Shown: positions 50,076 to 58,547 of the stretch, in pieces
How the letters are laid out: every line of letters starts with the position of its first letter
Numbering within the stretch: position 1 is the first letter of the stretch
Assembly: GCA_963837265.1 (NCBI GenBank)
Contig: CAWIMQ010000001.1
Coordinates: forward strand, 372,001-436,000
Direction: 5' to 3'
DNA length: 64,000 nt
Origin: DATBLE01 sp963837265
GTDB taxonomy: Bacteria > Actinomycetota > Thermoleophilia > Gaiellales > Gaiellaceae
Notes under the pieces: model-generated
The model's database searches: none
What the model was told of the DNA's origin: nothing
Seen by the model: only the letters and a program-made list of their open reading frames with translations
Position numbers and translations under genes: made by a program

Positions 50076-50590
50076 TCGGCGTGCTGGTCTCCGGCGAGGG
50101 CACGAACCTCCAGGCGCTGATCGACTGCGGGCTCGAGATCGTCGCCGTCGCGTCCAGCAAGCCCGGCGTGCGCGCGCTCGAGCGGGCCCGGGCAGCGTCG
50201 ATCCCCACGGCCGTCTTCGAGCTGCGGCCCGAGCCGCGAGGCACGCGACCTGGCGATGGCGGACTGGCTCGCAGATCGGGGCGTCCGGCTGGTCGTGCTC
50301 GCCGGCTACCTCCAGCTGCTCACGCCGGCGTTCCTGGAGCGGTTCCCCGCACGGATCGTCAACGTTCACCCGTCGCTCCTGCCCTCGTTCCCCGGGCTCG
50401 ACGCGATCGAGCAGGCGATCGAGGCCGGCGTCGAGGAGACCGGCGTGACCGTGCACCTCGTCGACGAGGGAATCGACAGCGGGCCGGTCCTGCGCCAGGA
50501 GTCGGTCCCAGTGGAGCCGGCGGAGACGCTCGGCGAGCGGATCCACGCGGTCGAGCACCGCCTCCTCCCCCAGGTGGTGAGAGAGTTGGC
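50072..50590 (+). pseudogene. purN: Phosphoribosylglycinamide formyltransferase PurN, frameshifted and without its own stop
   Basis: GTG start in the purM stop. The first frame gives VIGVLVSGEGTNLQALIDCG and SKPGVRALERARAASIPTAV; near 50232-50242 the frame changes and continues as EARDLAMADWLADRGVRLVV, LAGYLQLLTPAFLERFP, VNVHPSLLPSFPGLDAIEQA and VTVHLVDEGIDSGPVL, with the catalytic Asn/His/Asp region intact. A missing CG in CCGCGAGG would explain the shift. No stop codon follows: the frame runs through a palindromic repeat into purH. It transfers formyl from 10-formyl-THF to GAR when functional. Confidence 0.85.
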
Positions 50591-50690
50591 GTGGGGGAAC
50601 CCAGGATTCCCCCACGGACTCCCTCCTTCCTCGCTCTCTCCGACCGACCGTCCTCGGCCTCCCGCCGGGCAGAGCCCGGCTCCGGCCGCG
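50590..50690 (+). repeat. Composite palindromic element, fourth copy, between purN and purH
   Basis: 10-bp stem CGTGGGGGAA (50590-50599) with mirror at 50607-50616, followed by the pyrimidine-rich GACTCCCTCCTTCCTCGCT (50617-50635) and a short GCCGGG-CAGAG-CCCGGC hairpin near 50666-50682. Same module order as at 6.9 and 20.9 kb. It is read in frame as the linker GNPGFPHGLPPSSLSPTD, so it has replaced the purN stop. Confidence 0.72.
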
Positions 50691-50708
50691 ACGGGCGCCG
50701 ATCGTCTG

Positions 50709-52262
50709 ATGCACCCGAGCCAGGCGACGAGGCGCGCGCTGATCTCCGTGCACGACAAGACCCGCCTGGACGAGCTCGCCCGCGGTCTGCACGAGCTCGG
50801 CTGGGAGCTGGTCGCGAGCGGGGGCACGGCCGCGTTCATCGAGGAGCTCGGGCTGCCCGTCACGCGCGTCGAGACCGTGACGGGATTCCCGGAGATGCTC
50901 GGACACCGCGTGGTCACGCTCCACCCGGCCGTACACGCCGGCATCCTCGCCAGGCGCGACATCCCGGAGGACGTCGCCGACCTGGCCGACCACGGGATCG
51001 AGCCGTTCGACCTCGTCGTCGTGAATCTCTACCCCTTCACCGAGACGGCCGGGCGACGGGGCGTGACCGAGGAGGAGGCGGTCGAGATGATCGACATCGG
51101 CGGGCCCGCCCTCCTGCGTGGGGCGGCGAAGAACTTCGCGCACGTCGGCGCGGTCGCACGCCCCGAGCGCTACGCCGACCTCCTCGCCGAGCTGCGCGCC
51201 CATGGCGGGCTCTCGCGCGAGACGCGGCGGTCGCTCGCCGGCGAGGCGTTCGTCGTCACCGCGGCGTACGAGTCGTCGATCTCGGCGTGGTTCGGCGACC
51301 GGGAGACGTTCCCGGAAGGGCTGATCCCGACGTTCTGGCGCGAGCGGAGCCTCGCCTACGGCGAGAACCCGCACCAGCGGGCCGCGTACTACACGGAGGC
51401 GGGCGCCCGCCGCCACCTCCTCTCACGGGTCGAGCAGCTGGGGGGACGCGAGTTGTCCTACAACAACCTCAACGACCTCTCGGCGGCCCGCTCGCTCGCG
51501 GAGGAGTTCACGCTGCCGGCCTGCGTGATCGTCAAGCACGCGAACCCGTGCGGAGCGGCGGTCGCGGGCGCGGTCGAGGATGCCTACGTGCGGGCGCTCG
51601 GGTCGGATCCTGTCTCGGCCTACGGGGGCGTGGTCGTGCTGACGAGGCCCGTGTCGGTCGCCCTCGCCGAGCAGCTCGCCGAGCAGTTCGTCGAGGTGCT
51701 GTTCGCACCCGGCTACGAGGACCGGGCGATCGAAGTGCTTCGGAGGAAGCAGGCACTGCGAATCCTCGTCTCCGCCGAGCGCCGGAATGCGCCGACGGGC
51801 GAGCGCGACTACCGGCGAGTGCTGGGAGGACTGCTCGCCCAGGACCGCGACGCGGATGTCGAGGGCCGCGACGGGATGATCGTCGTCTGCGGCGAGCCGG
51901 GCGAGGCCGACTGGGGCGACCTGCTCTTCGCATGGCGGGTCTGCAAGCACGTCACCTCGAACGCGATCGTGGTCGCGAAGGACCTGCGGACGATCGGGAT
52001 CGGAGCCGGGCAGATGAGCCGGCTCGACGCGGTCCGGCTCGCGGTCGAGAAGGCACACGAGCTCGGCCACGCGCTCGAGGGAGCGGCCCTCGCCTCCGAC
52101 GCGTTCTTCCCGTTCCCGGACGGCCCCCGGATCGCGCTGGACGCCGGAGTGCGGGCGATCATCCAGCCGGGGGGCTCGAAGCGCGACTCGGACGTGGTCG
52201 CCGCCGTCGAGCGTGTCGGCGCGACGATGGTCTTCACCGGCCGCCGCCACTTCAGACACTGA
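50709..52262 (+). CDS. purH: Bifunctional AICAR formyltransferase / IMP cyclohydrolase PurH
   Basis: 517 residues from the ATG at 50709 (a fusion with PurN through an open linker is formally possible). Residues 8-140 are the MGS-like cyclohydrolase (ALISVHDKTRLDELARGL, VASGGTAAFIEELG, HPAVHAGILARRD, NLYPFTETAGRRG). The rest is AICARFT, with ERSLAYGENPHQRAAYY, SYNNLNDLSAARSLA and the catalytic VIVKHANPCGAAV. It performs the last two steps to IMP. No ribosome site is visible before the ATG. Confidence 0.92.
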   Translation: MHPSQATRRALISVHDKTRLDELARGLHELGWELVASGGTAAFIEELGLPVTRVETVTGFPEMLGHRVVTLHPAVHAGILARRDIPEDVADLADHGIEPFDLVVVNLYPFTETAGRRGVTEEEAVEMIDIGGPALLRGAAKNFAHVGAVARPERYADLLAELRAHGGLSRETRRSLAGEAFVVTAAYESSISAWFGDRETFPEGLIPTFWRERSLAYGENPHQRAAYYTEAGARRHLLSRVEQLGGRELSYNNLNDLSAARSLAEEFTLPACVIVKHANPCGAAVAGAVEDAYVRALGSDPVSAYGGVVVLTRPVSVALAEQLAEQFVEVLFAPGYEDRAIEVLRRKQALRILVSAERRNAPTGERDYRRVLGGLLAQDRDADVEGRDGMIVVCGEPGEADWGDLLFAWRVCKHVTSNAIVVAKDLRTIGIGAGQMSRLDAVRLAVEKAHELGHALEGAALASDAFFPFPDGPRIALDAGVRAIIQPGGSKRDSDVVAAVERVGATMVFTGRRHFRH

Positions 52263-52280
52263 CACCGTGTCCGTTCGAGT

Positions 52281-52490
52281 CATGGCAAGGGTCAGACCCC
52301 CGCCATGGCGAACGCAGTCGTGGCCGGAAGAGACGGGCGAATCGCCGGTTCCAGCACAAACGCTGGAACCCCTGGCCGAAGCGGCCATGGCAGGGGTCTG
52401 ACCCCTCTGGCGGTTTCGGCCGCGTCCCGACTGCAACGAAAGCGCAACACCGTTGCGCGCGCGGACGTGGCAGGGGTCAGACCCCTGCCA
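52281..52490. repeat. Three copies of a GGGGTC-A-GACCCC palindrome
   Basis: Copy 1 at 52281-52307 (imperfect, CATGGC...GCCATG ends), copy 2 at 52386-52406 (CATGGCAGGGGTCTGACCCC, right end lost), copy 3 at 52468-52490 (TGGCAGGGGTC, A, and its perfect mirror, 11-bp arms). They fill the 247-bp gap between purH and the dehydratase. REP-like; could also terminate purH transcripts. Confidence 0.85.
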
Positions 52491-52509
52491 TGTCCAGTAG
52501 CGTCACGCC

Positions 52510-53481
52510 GTGACAATCGAGCCACCCGTCTTCGACGACGTTCTCGCCGCCCGGGAGCGGATCACCCCCCACCTGCTCCCGACCGCGCTCACCCACCACC
52601 CGGCCCTCGACGAGCTGACCGGCACCGAGACGTGGGTGAAGCACGAGAACCACCAGCCGGTCGGAGCCTTCAAGGTGCGCGGCGGGATCAACCTCCTCGC
52701 GCAGCTGTCGGCGGACGAGCGGGCCCGAGGCCTCCTCACCGCCTCGACCGGCAACCACGGCCAGTCGATCGCCTACGCCTCGCGGTTGTTCGGCGCCCGT
52801 GCAGTCGTGTGCGTGCCCGAGGGTGCGAACCCCGCGAAGGTCGCGTCGATCCGGGCGCTCGGGGCAGAGGTCGTCTTCCACGGCCGCGATTTCGACGATG
52901 CCCGCGCGCACTGCGAGGAGCTCGCCTCCGAGCACGGCTACCGCTACCTCCACTCCGGGAACGAGCCGCACCTGATCGCCGGGGTCGCCACCGCCACCCT
53001 GGAGGCGCTCGAGCACGAGCCCGACCTCGCCGTCCTCGTCGTTCCGATCGGCGGCGGGAGCGGCGCGGCCGGCGCGTGCATCGTCGCCGCCGCGCTGCGA
53101 CCGGAGCTGGAGGTGATCGGCGTCCAGTCGGAGGCAGCGCCCGCGGCCTACCGGTCGTGGCGGGAAGGCTGCCTCGTCGAGGACGAGATGGCGACGGCGG
53201 CGGAAGGCCTCGCCACCCGCGTCGGGTTCGAGCTGCCCCAGCGCATCCTTCGCGAGCACCTGACCGACTTCGTGCTCGTCTCGGAGGCCGAGATCCGCGC
53301 GGCGACGCTGCACATGATCGAGCGCACGCGCAACCTGGTCGAAGCCGCCGGCGCCGCTCCCCTCGCGGCCGCGCTGAAGCTCCGCGACCGCCTGGCCGGC
53401 AGGCGGCTCGGTCTCGTCGCGAGCGGCGGGAACATCACCCTCGACCAGCTCCGCGACCTCCTTCTAGACTCGCCCGGATGA
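52510..53481 (+). CDS. Threonine/serine dehydratase-family PLP enzyme
   Basis: 323 residues, GTG start 6 nt after TAGCGT (52498-52503). Fold type II PLP enzyme: the Schiff-base Lys is in HQPVGAFKVRGG (about residue 57), the phosphate-binding loop is VVPIGGGSGAAGA, and STGNHGQSIAYASRLFGARA is the Asn/Gly loop. The short length and absence of an ACT domain resemble catabolic threonine dehydratase or serine racemase/dehydratase rather than IlvA. It deaminates Thr or Ser to the 2-oxoacid. Overlaps the next start by ATGA. Confidence 0.84.
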   Translation: MTIEPPVFDDVLAARERITPHLLPTALTHHPALDELTGTETWVKHENHQPVGAFKVRGGINLLAQLSADERARGLLTASTGNHGQSIAYASRLFGARAVVCVPEGANPAKVASIRALGAEVVFHGRDFDDARAHCEELASEHGYRYLHSGNEPHLIAGVATATLEALEHEPDLAVLVVPIGGGSGAAGACIVAAALRPELEVIGVQSEAAPAAYRSWREGCLVEDEMATAAEGLATRVGFELPQRILREHLTDFVLVSEAEIRAATLHMIERTRNLVEAAGAAPLAAALKLRDRLAGRRLGLVASGGNITLDQLRDLLLDSPG

Positions 53482-54362
53482 ACGAAGGCCGCATTCCGTA
53501 CGCAGGCGGCGAGACCGCCTACTGGATCGTCGGCGACTCCGACGAGGCCCGGAAGCTGCCGCTCCTCTGCCTGCACGGCGGCCCGGGCGCGCTCCACGAC
53601 TACCTCGAGCCGCTCGGAGCTCTGGCAGAGACGGGCCGCCGTGTCATCTTCTACGACCAGACCGGCTGCGGCCGCTCGTGGGTGCAACGGGATCCCGCCG
53701 AGTGGACGGTCGAGCTCTTCGTCGCCGAGGTGGGGGCCGTGCGCGAGGCGCTCGGGCTCGACCGAGTCCACCTCTTCGGCTCGTCGTGGGGCGGCATGCT
53801 CGCGATGGAGTACGCGCTCACCCGCCCGGCCGGGCTCGCCGGCCTGGTCCTCTCCTCGTCGCCGGCGAGCATCCCGCTCTGGGCGGAGGAGACGAGCCGG
53901 CTCCGCTCGCAGCTCCCGCCGGACACCCGGGCGACCCTGGACGAGCACGAGGCCGCCGGCACGCTCGACTCGCCCGAGTACCAGGCGGCGACGATGGAGT
54001 TCTACGAGCGCCACGTCTGCCGGCTCGACCCGTGGCCCGACTACGTCAACCGCAGCTTCGCCGGCATGGAGGAGCATCCCGAGGTCTACGTGACGATGCA
54101 GGGCCCGAACGAGTTCGTGATCACGGGGACGCTGAAGCGGTGGGACGTCACCGGGCGGCTCGGCGAGATCCACCTCCCCACCCTGATCACCCACGGCCGC
54201 CACGACGAGTTCACCCCGCGCCAGGCGCGGGCGCTCCACGAGGGCATCGCAGGCTCGGAGCTCGCCACCTTCGAGGACAGCTCGCACATGCAGTTCGCCG
54301 AGGAGCCGGAGCGCTACCGCGACGTCGTCTCCGCGTTTCTCGAGCGGGTCGAGCGCGGATAG
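53478..54362 (+). CDS. Proline iminopeptidase-family alpha/beta hydrolase
   Basis: 294 residues. Oxyanion-hole segment LCLHGGPGALHDYLEPL, then FYDQTGCGRS, nucleophile Ser in LFGSSWGGMLAMEYAL, acid Asp in THGRHDEFTP and His in EDSSHMQFAEEPERY, complete for the S33 family of prolyl/tricorn-associated aminopeptidases. It releases N-terminal residues, often Pro, from short peptides. TAGACT ends 7 nt before the ATG inside the dehydratase gene, suggesting an internal leaderless promoter. Confidence 0.86.
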   Translation: MNEGRIPYAGGETAYWIVGDSDEARKLPLLCLHGGPGALHDYLEPLGALAETGRRVIFYDQTGCGRSWVQRDPAEWTVELFVAEVGAVREALGLDRVHLFGSSWGGMLAMEYALTRPAGLAGLVLSSSPASIPLWAEETSRLRSQLPPDTRATLDEHEAAGTLDSPEYQAATMEFYERHVCRLDPWPDYVNRSFAGMEEHPEVYVTMQGPNEFVITGTLKRWDVTGRLGEIHLPTLITHGRHDEFTPRQARALHEGIAGSELATFEDSSHMQFAEEPERYRDVVSAFLERVERG

Positions 54363-54375
54363 GCTTCCCCGCGGC

Positions 54376-55761
54376 ATGGCCGGCGACCACCCGAGCCTGC
54401 TCGACCTGATCGGGAACACTCCGGTCGTCCGTCTCCAGAACGTCGGGCGCGACCTCGAGCCGACGCTGCTCGCGAAGCTCGAGTACCTCAATCCGGGCGG
54501 GTCGAACAAGGACCGGATCGCCCTGAGCATGATCGAGCGCGCGGAGCGGGACGGAAGGCTCAGGCAGGGCGGGACGATCGTCGAGCCGACCTCCGGCAAC
54601 ACCGGCGTCGGCCTCGCCCTGGCGGCGGCGGCCAAGGGCTACAGGATGATCTTCGTCGTCCCCGACAAGGTCGCGCCGGAGAAGATCGCGCTCCTGCGTG
54701 CGTTCGGCGCGGACGTCGTCATCTGCCCGACCGCGGTCGAGCCGGACTCGCCCGAGAGCTACTACCTCGTCTCCGACCGGCTCGCCGAGGAGATCCCGGG
54801 CGCCTACAAGCCCGACCAGTACTCGAACCAGGGCAACCCCGACGCGCACTACCGGACGACCGGCCCCGAGATCTGGGAGCAGACGGGCGGCAGGCTCGAC
54901 GCGGTCGTGATCTCGGTCGGCACCGGCGGCTCGATCACGGGGATCGGCCGCTACCTCAAGGAGCGCAAGGCCGACCTGCTCGTCGTCGGAGCCGACCCGG
55001 AGGGCTCCGTCTACTCGGGCGGGCCGGTGCACCCGTACCTGGTCGAGGGCATCGGCAAGGACGACTTCCCGGACAGCTTCGATCCGTCGGTTGTGGACGA
55101 GTACGTGCGCGTCTCGGACCGCGACTCGTTCCTGGTCGCACGACGGCTCGCGCGCGAGGAGGGGATCCTCGCGGGCGGGTCCGGCGGCACCTCCGTGCAC
55201 GCGATGCTCGAGGTCGCGAAGCGCTTCGGGCCGGAGGCGACGATCCTGACCACGATCCCGGACGGGGGCCGCGGTTACCTCTCGAAGCTGTTCGACGACA
55301 ACTGGATGCTCGAGCACGGCTTTCTCGAGCGGCACGGCCCCCCCGACACCGTCGAGCACGTGCTCGCGTTCAAGCACGTGGACACCGGCGTCCCCGCACT
55401 GATCGTCTGCGAGGCTCACGAACGGCTCGGCGCCGCGATCGAGCTGATGCAGCGCTACGGGATCTCCCAGCTCCCGGTCGTGCGCGCGGACCCGGCCGAG
55501 ACGCTGACCGACGTGATCGGCTCGCTGAACGATCGGGTGCTGCTCGACCGCATCTTTCGCAACCCTGACGCACTCGGCGAGGAACTGGCCGCGGCGATGC
55601 AGCCGCCGCTCGCCGCCGTCGACCTGCACGACCCCGTCGAGGAGGTCTTCTCCGACCTGCGCGGTCAGAACCAGGCGGTCCTGGTCGCCGACGACGGCAG
55701 GCCCCAGGCGGTGCTGACCCGCTCCGACCTGCTCGAGTACCTGGCCCACCGCCGGTCGTGA
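54376..55761 (+). CDS. Cystathionine beta-synthase
   Basis: 461 residues: a PLP fold II catalytic domain (1-310) plus a pair of CBS domains (~335-460). LLDLIGNTPVVRLQNVG, the Schiff-base Lys in LNPGGSNKDRIALSMIE, VEPTSGNTGVGLALAAAAKG and VVISVGTGGSITGIGRYLKE are as in CBS/cysteine synthase; the C-terminal CBS pair favours cystathionine beta-synthase. It joins serine (or O-acetylserine) and homocysteine. With the cystathionine gamma-lyase/synthase gene at 58.5 kb it makes a transsulfuration route. Confidence 0.88.
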   Translation: MAGDHPSLLDLIGNTPVVRLQNVGRDLEPTLLAKLEYLNPGGSNKDRIALSMIERAERDGRLRQGGTIVEPTSGNTGVGLALAAAAKGYRMIFVVPDKVAPEKIALLRAFGADVVICPTAVEPDSPESYYLVSDRLAEEIPGAYKPDQYSNQGNPDAHYRTTGPEIWEQTGGRLDAVVISVGTGGSITGIGRYLKERKADLLVVGADPEGSVYSGGPVHPYLVEGIGKDDFPDSFDPSVVDEYVRVSDRDSFLVARRLAREEGILAGGSGGTSVHAMLEVAKRFGPEATILTTIPDGGRGYLSKLFDDNWMLEHGFLERHGPPDTVEHVLAFKHVDTGVPALIVCEAHERLGAAIELMQRYGISQLPVVRADPAETLTDVIGSLNDRVLLDRIFRNPDALGEELAAAMQPPLAAVDLHDPVEEVFSDLRGQNQAVLVADDGRPQAVLTRSDLLEYLAHRRS

Positions 55762-56357
55762 GGCTCTACAACTCGCAGCTCTCCGGCAACTGCTGGAAGG
55801 CCCGCCAGCTCCTCGCCCACCTCGACGTCCCCTACGAGCGGATCGAGGTGGACGTGATCGACCGCTCGAACCGTCGCGAGCTCCTCGGCGGCAAGAATCC
55901 GGCGTTGCGTGTGCCGACCCTCGAGCTCGACGACGGGGAGCATCTCGCCGAGTCGAACGCGATCCTCTGGTATCTCGCGGACGGCACGCCGTATCTCCCG
56001 ACCGACCCGCTCGAGCGCGCCCGCGTCCTCCAGTGGATGTTCTTCGAGCAGTACGAGGTCGAGCCGGCGCTCGCCGTCGCCCGGTTCTGGATCTCGATCC
56101 TCGGCGAGCGAGACCGGTACGCGGCCGAGCTGGAGCCGAAGTGGCGGGCCGGCGGCCGGGCGCTCGCCGCGATCGATGCGCACCTGGACGGCCGCGACTG
56201 GCTCGTCGGCGACGCCTACTCGATCGCCGACATCTCGCTCTACGCGTACACGCACCTGGCAGGCGAGGGCGACTTCGACCTCGAGCCGTACCCGGTGCTT
56301 CGCGCCTGGCTCGACCGCGTCGCCGCCGTGCCGGGGCATGTGGCGCTCGAGGCATAG
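55758..56357 (+). CDS. Glutathione S-transferase-family protein
   Basis: 199 residues; GTG start in the CBS stop (GTGA). The thioredoxin-like N-terminal domain has the active-site region YNSQLSGNCWKARQLLAHLD and the cis-Pro LRVPTLELDDGEHLAESNAI; the helical C-terminal domain has VGDAYSIADISLYAYTHLA, the N-capping box of GSTs. Actinobacteria often lack glutathione, so its thiol may be another compound. Cotranscribed with the CBS gene. Confidence 0.85.
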   Translation: MRLYNSQLSGNCWKARQLLAHLDVPYERIEVDVIDRSNRRELLGGKNPALRVPTLELDDGEHLAESNAILWYLADGTPYLPTDPLERARVLQWMFFEQYEVEPALAVARFWISILGERDRYAAELEPKWRAGGRALAAIDAHLDGRDWLVGDAYSIADISLYAYTHLAGEGDFDLEPYPVLRAWLDRVAAVPGHVALEA

Positions 56358-56385
56358 CGGCCCTGCCGGCCTCGTTTCACCACCC

Positions 56386-57519
56386 ATGGAGAGGATCTCG
56401 CTCGCGCAGCTTCGCCGGTACGTCGTCTCGCACCAGGGCTACGCGACCCGGTTCCGCCGCGCAGGCGCCGCCGACGTCGCCGCCGCGATCCGCCGCCTCG
56501 GCTGCGTCCAGCTCGACTCGATCTCGACCGTCGCCCGCGCACACCGGCTCACCCTCTCCGCGCGGATCGGCGCCTATCCCGAGGAGGCCGTCTCGCGCCT
56601 CCTCGCGGCCGGGCGGATCTTCGAGTACTGGGCGCACGAGGCCTGCCTCGTCCCGATCGAGGACTACGCCCTGTTCAAGCGGCGAATGGAGGACCTGCGC
56701 GACCGTCACTGGTGGGGGCGCAAGCACGACCACGACCCCGAGGTGAAGGAGCGGGTGATCGCCGCCCTGCGCGAGCACGGCGCGCTCCCGACCCGCTTCT
56801 TCGAGGGCGGTGGTGGCGGCGGCATGTGGAACTGGAAGCCCGAGAAGCGGATCCTCGAGGACCTCTTCGCGGCCGGCGAGGTGGTCGTGGCGGGGCGAGA
56901 CGGTTTCCAGCGGCTGTACGCGCTGCCCGAGCAGGTGATCCCGCGCGAGCACCTGGACGCGCCGACGCCGCCGGAGGACGAGTTCCGCCGCGGCTACGCG
57001 CTCCGGGCGGTGCAAGGGCGCGGAGCGCTGACCGAGTCGGGGATCGCCGAGCACTGCCGCTTCGCAGGCGGCGCGAAGGCGATGCGACCGGTGGTGGACG
57101 AGCTCGAGGCCGGTGGGCTCGTCCGTCGCGTCGCGGTCGAGGACGGCGGCGCTCCGGTCGTCGTTCCGGCCGGGGCCCGGCTCGACGGCGCGCCCTCCGG
57201 CGGCGTCCTCGTCTGCCCGTTCGACAACCTGGTCTGGGACCGCGCGTTCCTCGAGCGGGTGTTCGGCTTCCGGCACGTGATCGAGGTCTACAAGCGCGGC
57301 CACGAGCGCGAGTACGGCTACTACGTGCTGCCGTTCATGTACCGCGATCGGCTCGTCGGCCGGGTCGACCTGAAGTCGGACCGCGCCGAGGGCGTCCTCC
57401 GCGTGCGCGCCGTGCACCTCGAGCCGCGGGCCCGGCCCTCGCGCGCGCTGGAGGACGCGCTGGAGAGGGCCCTGCTGCGGCTCGCCCGCGTCGTCGGGCT
57501 GGAGCGGGTGCAGCGCTAG
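56386..57519 (+). CDS. YcaQ-like winged-helix DNA glycosylase-family protein (1)
   Basis: 377 residues of the crosslink-repair DNA glycosylase (HTH_42/YcaQ) family: LRRYVVSHQGYATRF, IRRLGCVQLDSISTVARAHR, the FEYWAHEACLVPIEDY segment and the C-terminal CPFDNLVWDRAFLERVFGFR with EREYGYYVLPFMYRDRLVG. YcaQ excises crosslinked or bulky alkylated bases; the key catalytic region QLDSIS/QIDPIS is present in both paralogues here. It is followed 32 bp later by a second member. Confidence 0.84.
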   Translation: MERISLAQLRRYVVSHQGYATRFRRAGAADVAAAIRRLGCVQLDSISTVARAHRLTLSARIGAYPEEAVSRLLAAGRIFEYWAHEACLVPIEDYALFKRRMEDLRDRHWWGRKHDHDPEVKERVIAALREHGALPTRFFEGGGGGGMWNWKPEKRILEDLFAAGEVVVAGRDGFQRLYALPEQVIPREHLDAPTPPEDEFRRGYALRAVQGRGALTESGIAEHCRFAGGAKAMRPVVDELEAGGLVRRVAVEDGGAPVVVPAGARLDGAPSGGVLVCPFDNLVWDRAFLERVFGFRHVIEVYKRGHEREYGYYVLPFMYRDRLVGRVDLKSDRAEGVLRVRAVHLEPRARPSRALEDALERALLRLARVVGLERVQR

Positions 57520-57538
57520 TCGCTCCTTCGGGCGCGCC

Positions 57539-57544
57539 TAGGAT
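57539..57544 (+). promoter_or_regulatory. Leaderless -10 box of the second YcaQ-like gene
   Basis: TAGGAT ends 7 nt before the GTG at 57552. This spacing supports the GTG rather than the in-frame ATG at 57543, which overlaps the box itself. Confidence 0.5.
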
Positions 57545-57551
57545 GTCCGCC

Positions 57552-58547
57552 GTGATCGAGGTCACGCCCGAGCAGGCGCGCCGGATCGCCGTCCGGGCCC
57601 AGCTCCTCGACGGCTCGGCGGCGGGCGTCCTCGACACGGTCCGGCGGCTGGGCTTTCTCCAGATCGATCCGATCTCGGTCGTCGCCCCGCCGCAGCATCT
57701 CGTCCTCTGGAGCCGCCTGGGGCCGTTCGACCGCGCGGAGCTCGACCGCCTGCTCTGGGAGGAGCGCACGCTCGTCGAGTGGGACGCATTTCTCTGGCCG
57801 ATCGAAGACCTCCCACTCCTGAGGGCGAGAATGCGGCGCCGCGACCGCCCGCTCGACCTGCGGCTGATCGCGTGGCTGAAGGAGAACGCGTCGTACCGCC
57901 GCTACGTGCTGCGCGAGCTGGAGCGGCGCGGGCCGCTCCTCTCCCGCGAGATCGCGGACCACAAGCCGACGACGCGCGAGGCGCACCGCTGGTGGGGCGA
58001 GCGAAAGATGGGGCTGATGCTCGGCGTGCTGAACGCGCGCGGCGAGGTCGCGGTCGTCGGCCGGCGCGGGAAGCAGCGCGTCTGGGATCTGGCCGAACGC
58101 TGGTACCCGGAGACCGAGAGGGTGCCCTGGCCCGAAGCGAGGCGCGTCTTCGAGGAGAAGCGCTTCCGCGCGCTCGGCGTCGGGCTCGAGCGAGGACGGC
58201 TGGTCGTGCACCCCGAGGCCGAGGACGGGCCGGTGCCTGACCGCATCACGTTCCTCTCGCCCTTCGACCGGCTCGTGCACGATCGAGACCGGGCGGAGGC
58301 GCTCTGGGGCTTCCGCTACCGGCTGGAGATGTACGTGCCGGCCGCGAAGCGCGAGTACGGCTATTACGTCCTGCCGGTCCTCCGCGGCGACCGGCTCGTC
58401 GGCCGGATCGAGCCCGTCCACGACCGGGCGGCCGGGGTGCTGCGCGTGAACGCCGTGTGGTGGGAGGACGGCGCCCGGCCGGTCTCGCTGACGGCGCCGC
58501 TGCGCAGTCTCGCGCGCTTTCTTGGCGTCCGTCTAGCATCTGAGTGA
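57552..58547 (+). CDS. YcaQ-like winged-helix DNA glycosylase-family protein (2)
   Basis: 331 residues from the leaderless GTG. Same family as its neighbour but diverged and shorter: VRRLGFLQIDPISVVAPPQH, VEWDAFLWPIEDLPLLRARM, EAHRWWGERKMGLMLGVLNA, FLSPFDRLVHDRDRAEALWG and KREYGYYVLPVLRGDRLVG. Tandem paralogues suggest split substrate ranges. The TGA shares a base with the next ATG. Confidence 0.84.
   Translation: MIEVTPEQARRIAVRAQLLDGSAAGVLDTVRRLGFLQIDPISVVAPPQHLVLWSRLGPFDRAELDRLLWEERTLVEWDAFLWPIEDLPLLRARMRRRDRPLDLRLIAWLKENASYRRYVLRELERRGPLLSREIADHKPTTREAHRWWGERKMGLMLGVLNARGEVAVVGRRGKQRVWDLAERWYPETERVPWPEARRVFEEKRFRALGVGLERGRLVVHPEAEDGPVPDRITFLSPFDRLVHDRDRAEALWGFRYRLEMYVPAAKREYGYYVLPVLRGDRLVGRIEPVHDRAAGVLRVNAVWWEDGARPVSLTAPLRSLARFLGVRLASE
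58534..58539 (+). promoter_or_regulatory. Leaderless -10 box of the cystathionine gamma-synthase/lyase gene
   Basis: TAGCAT, inside the end of the YcaQ-like gene, ends 7 nt before the ATG at 58547, favouring that ATG over the GTG one codon upstream. Confidence 0.5.
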
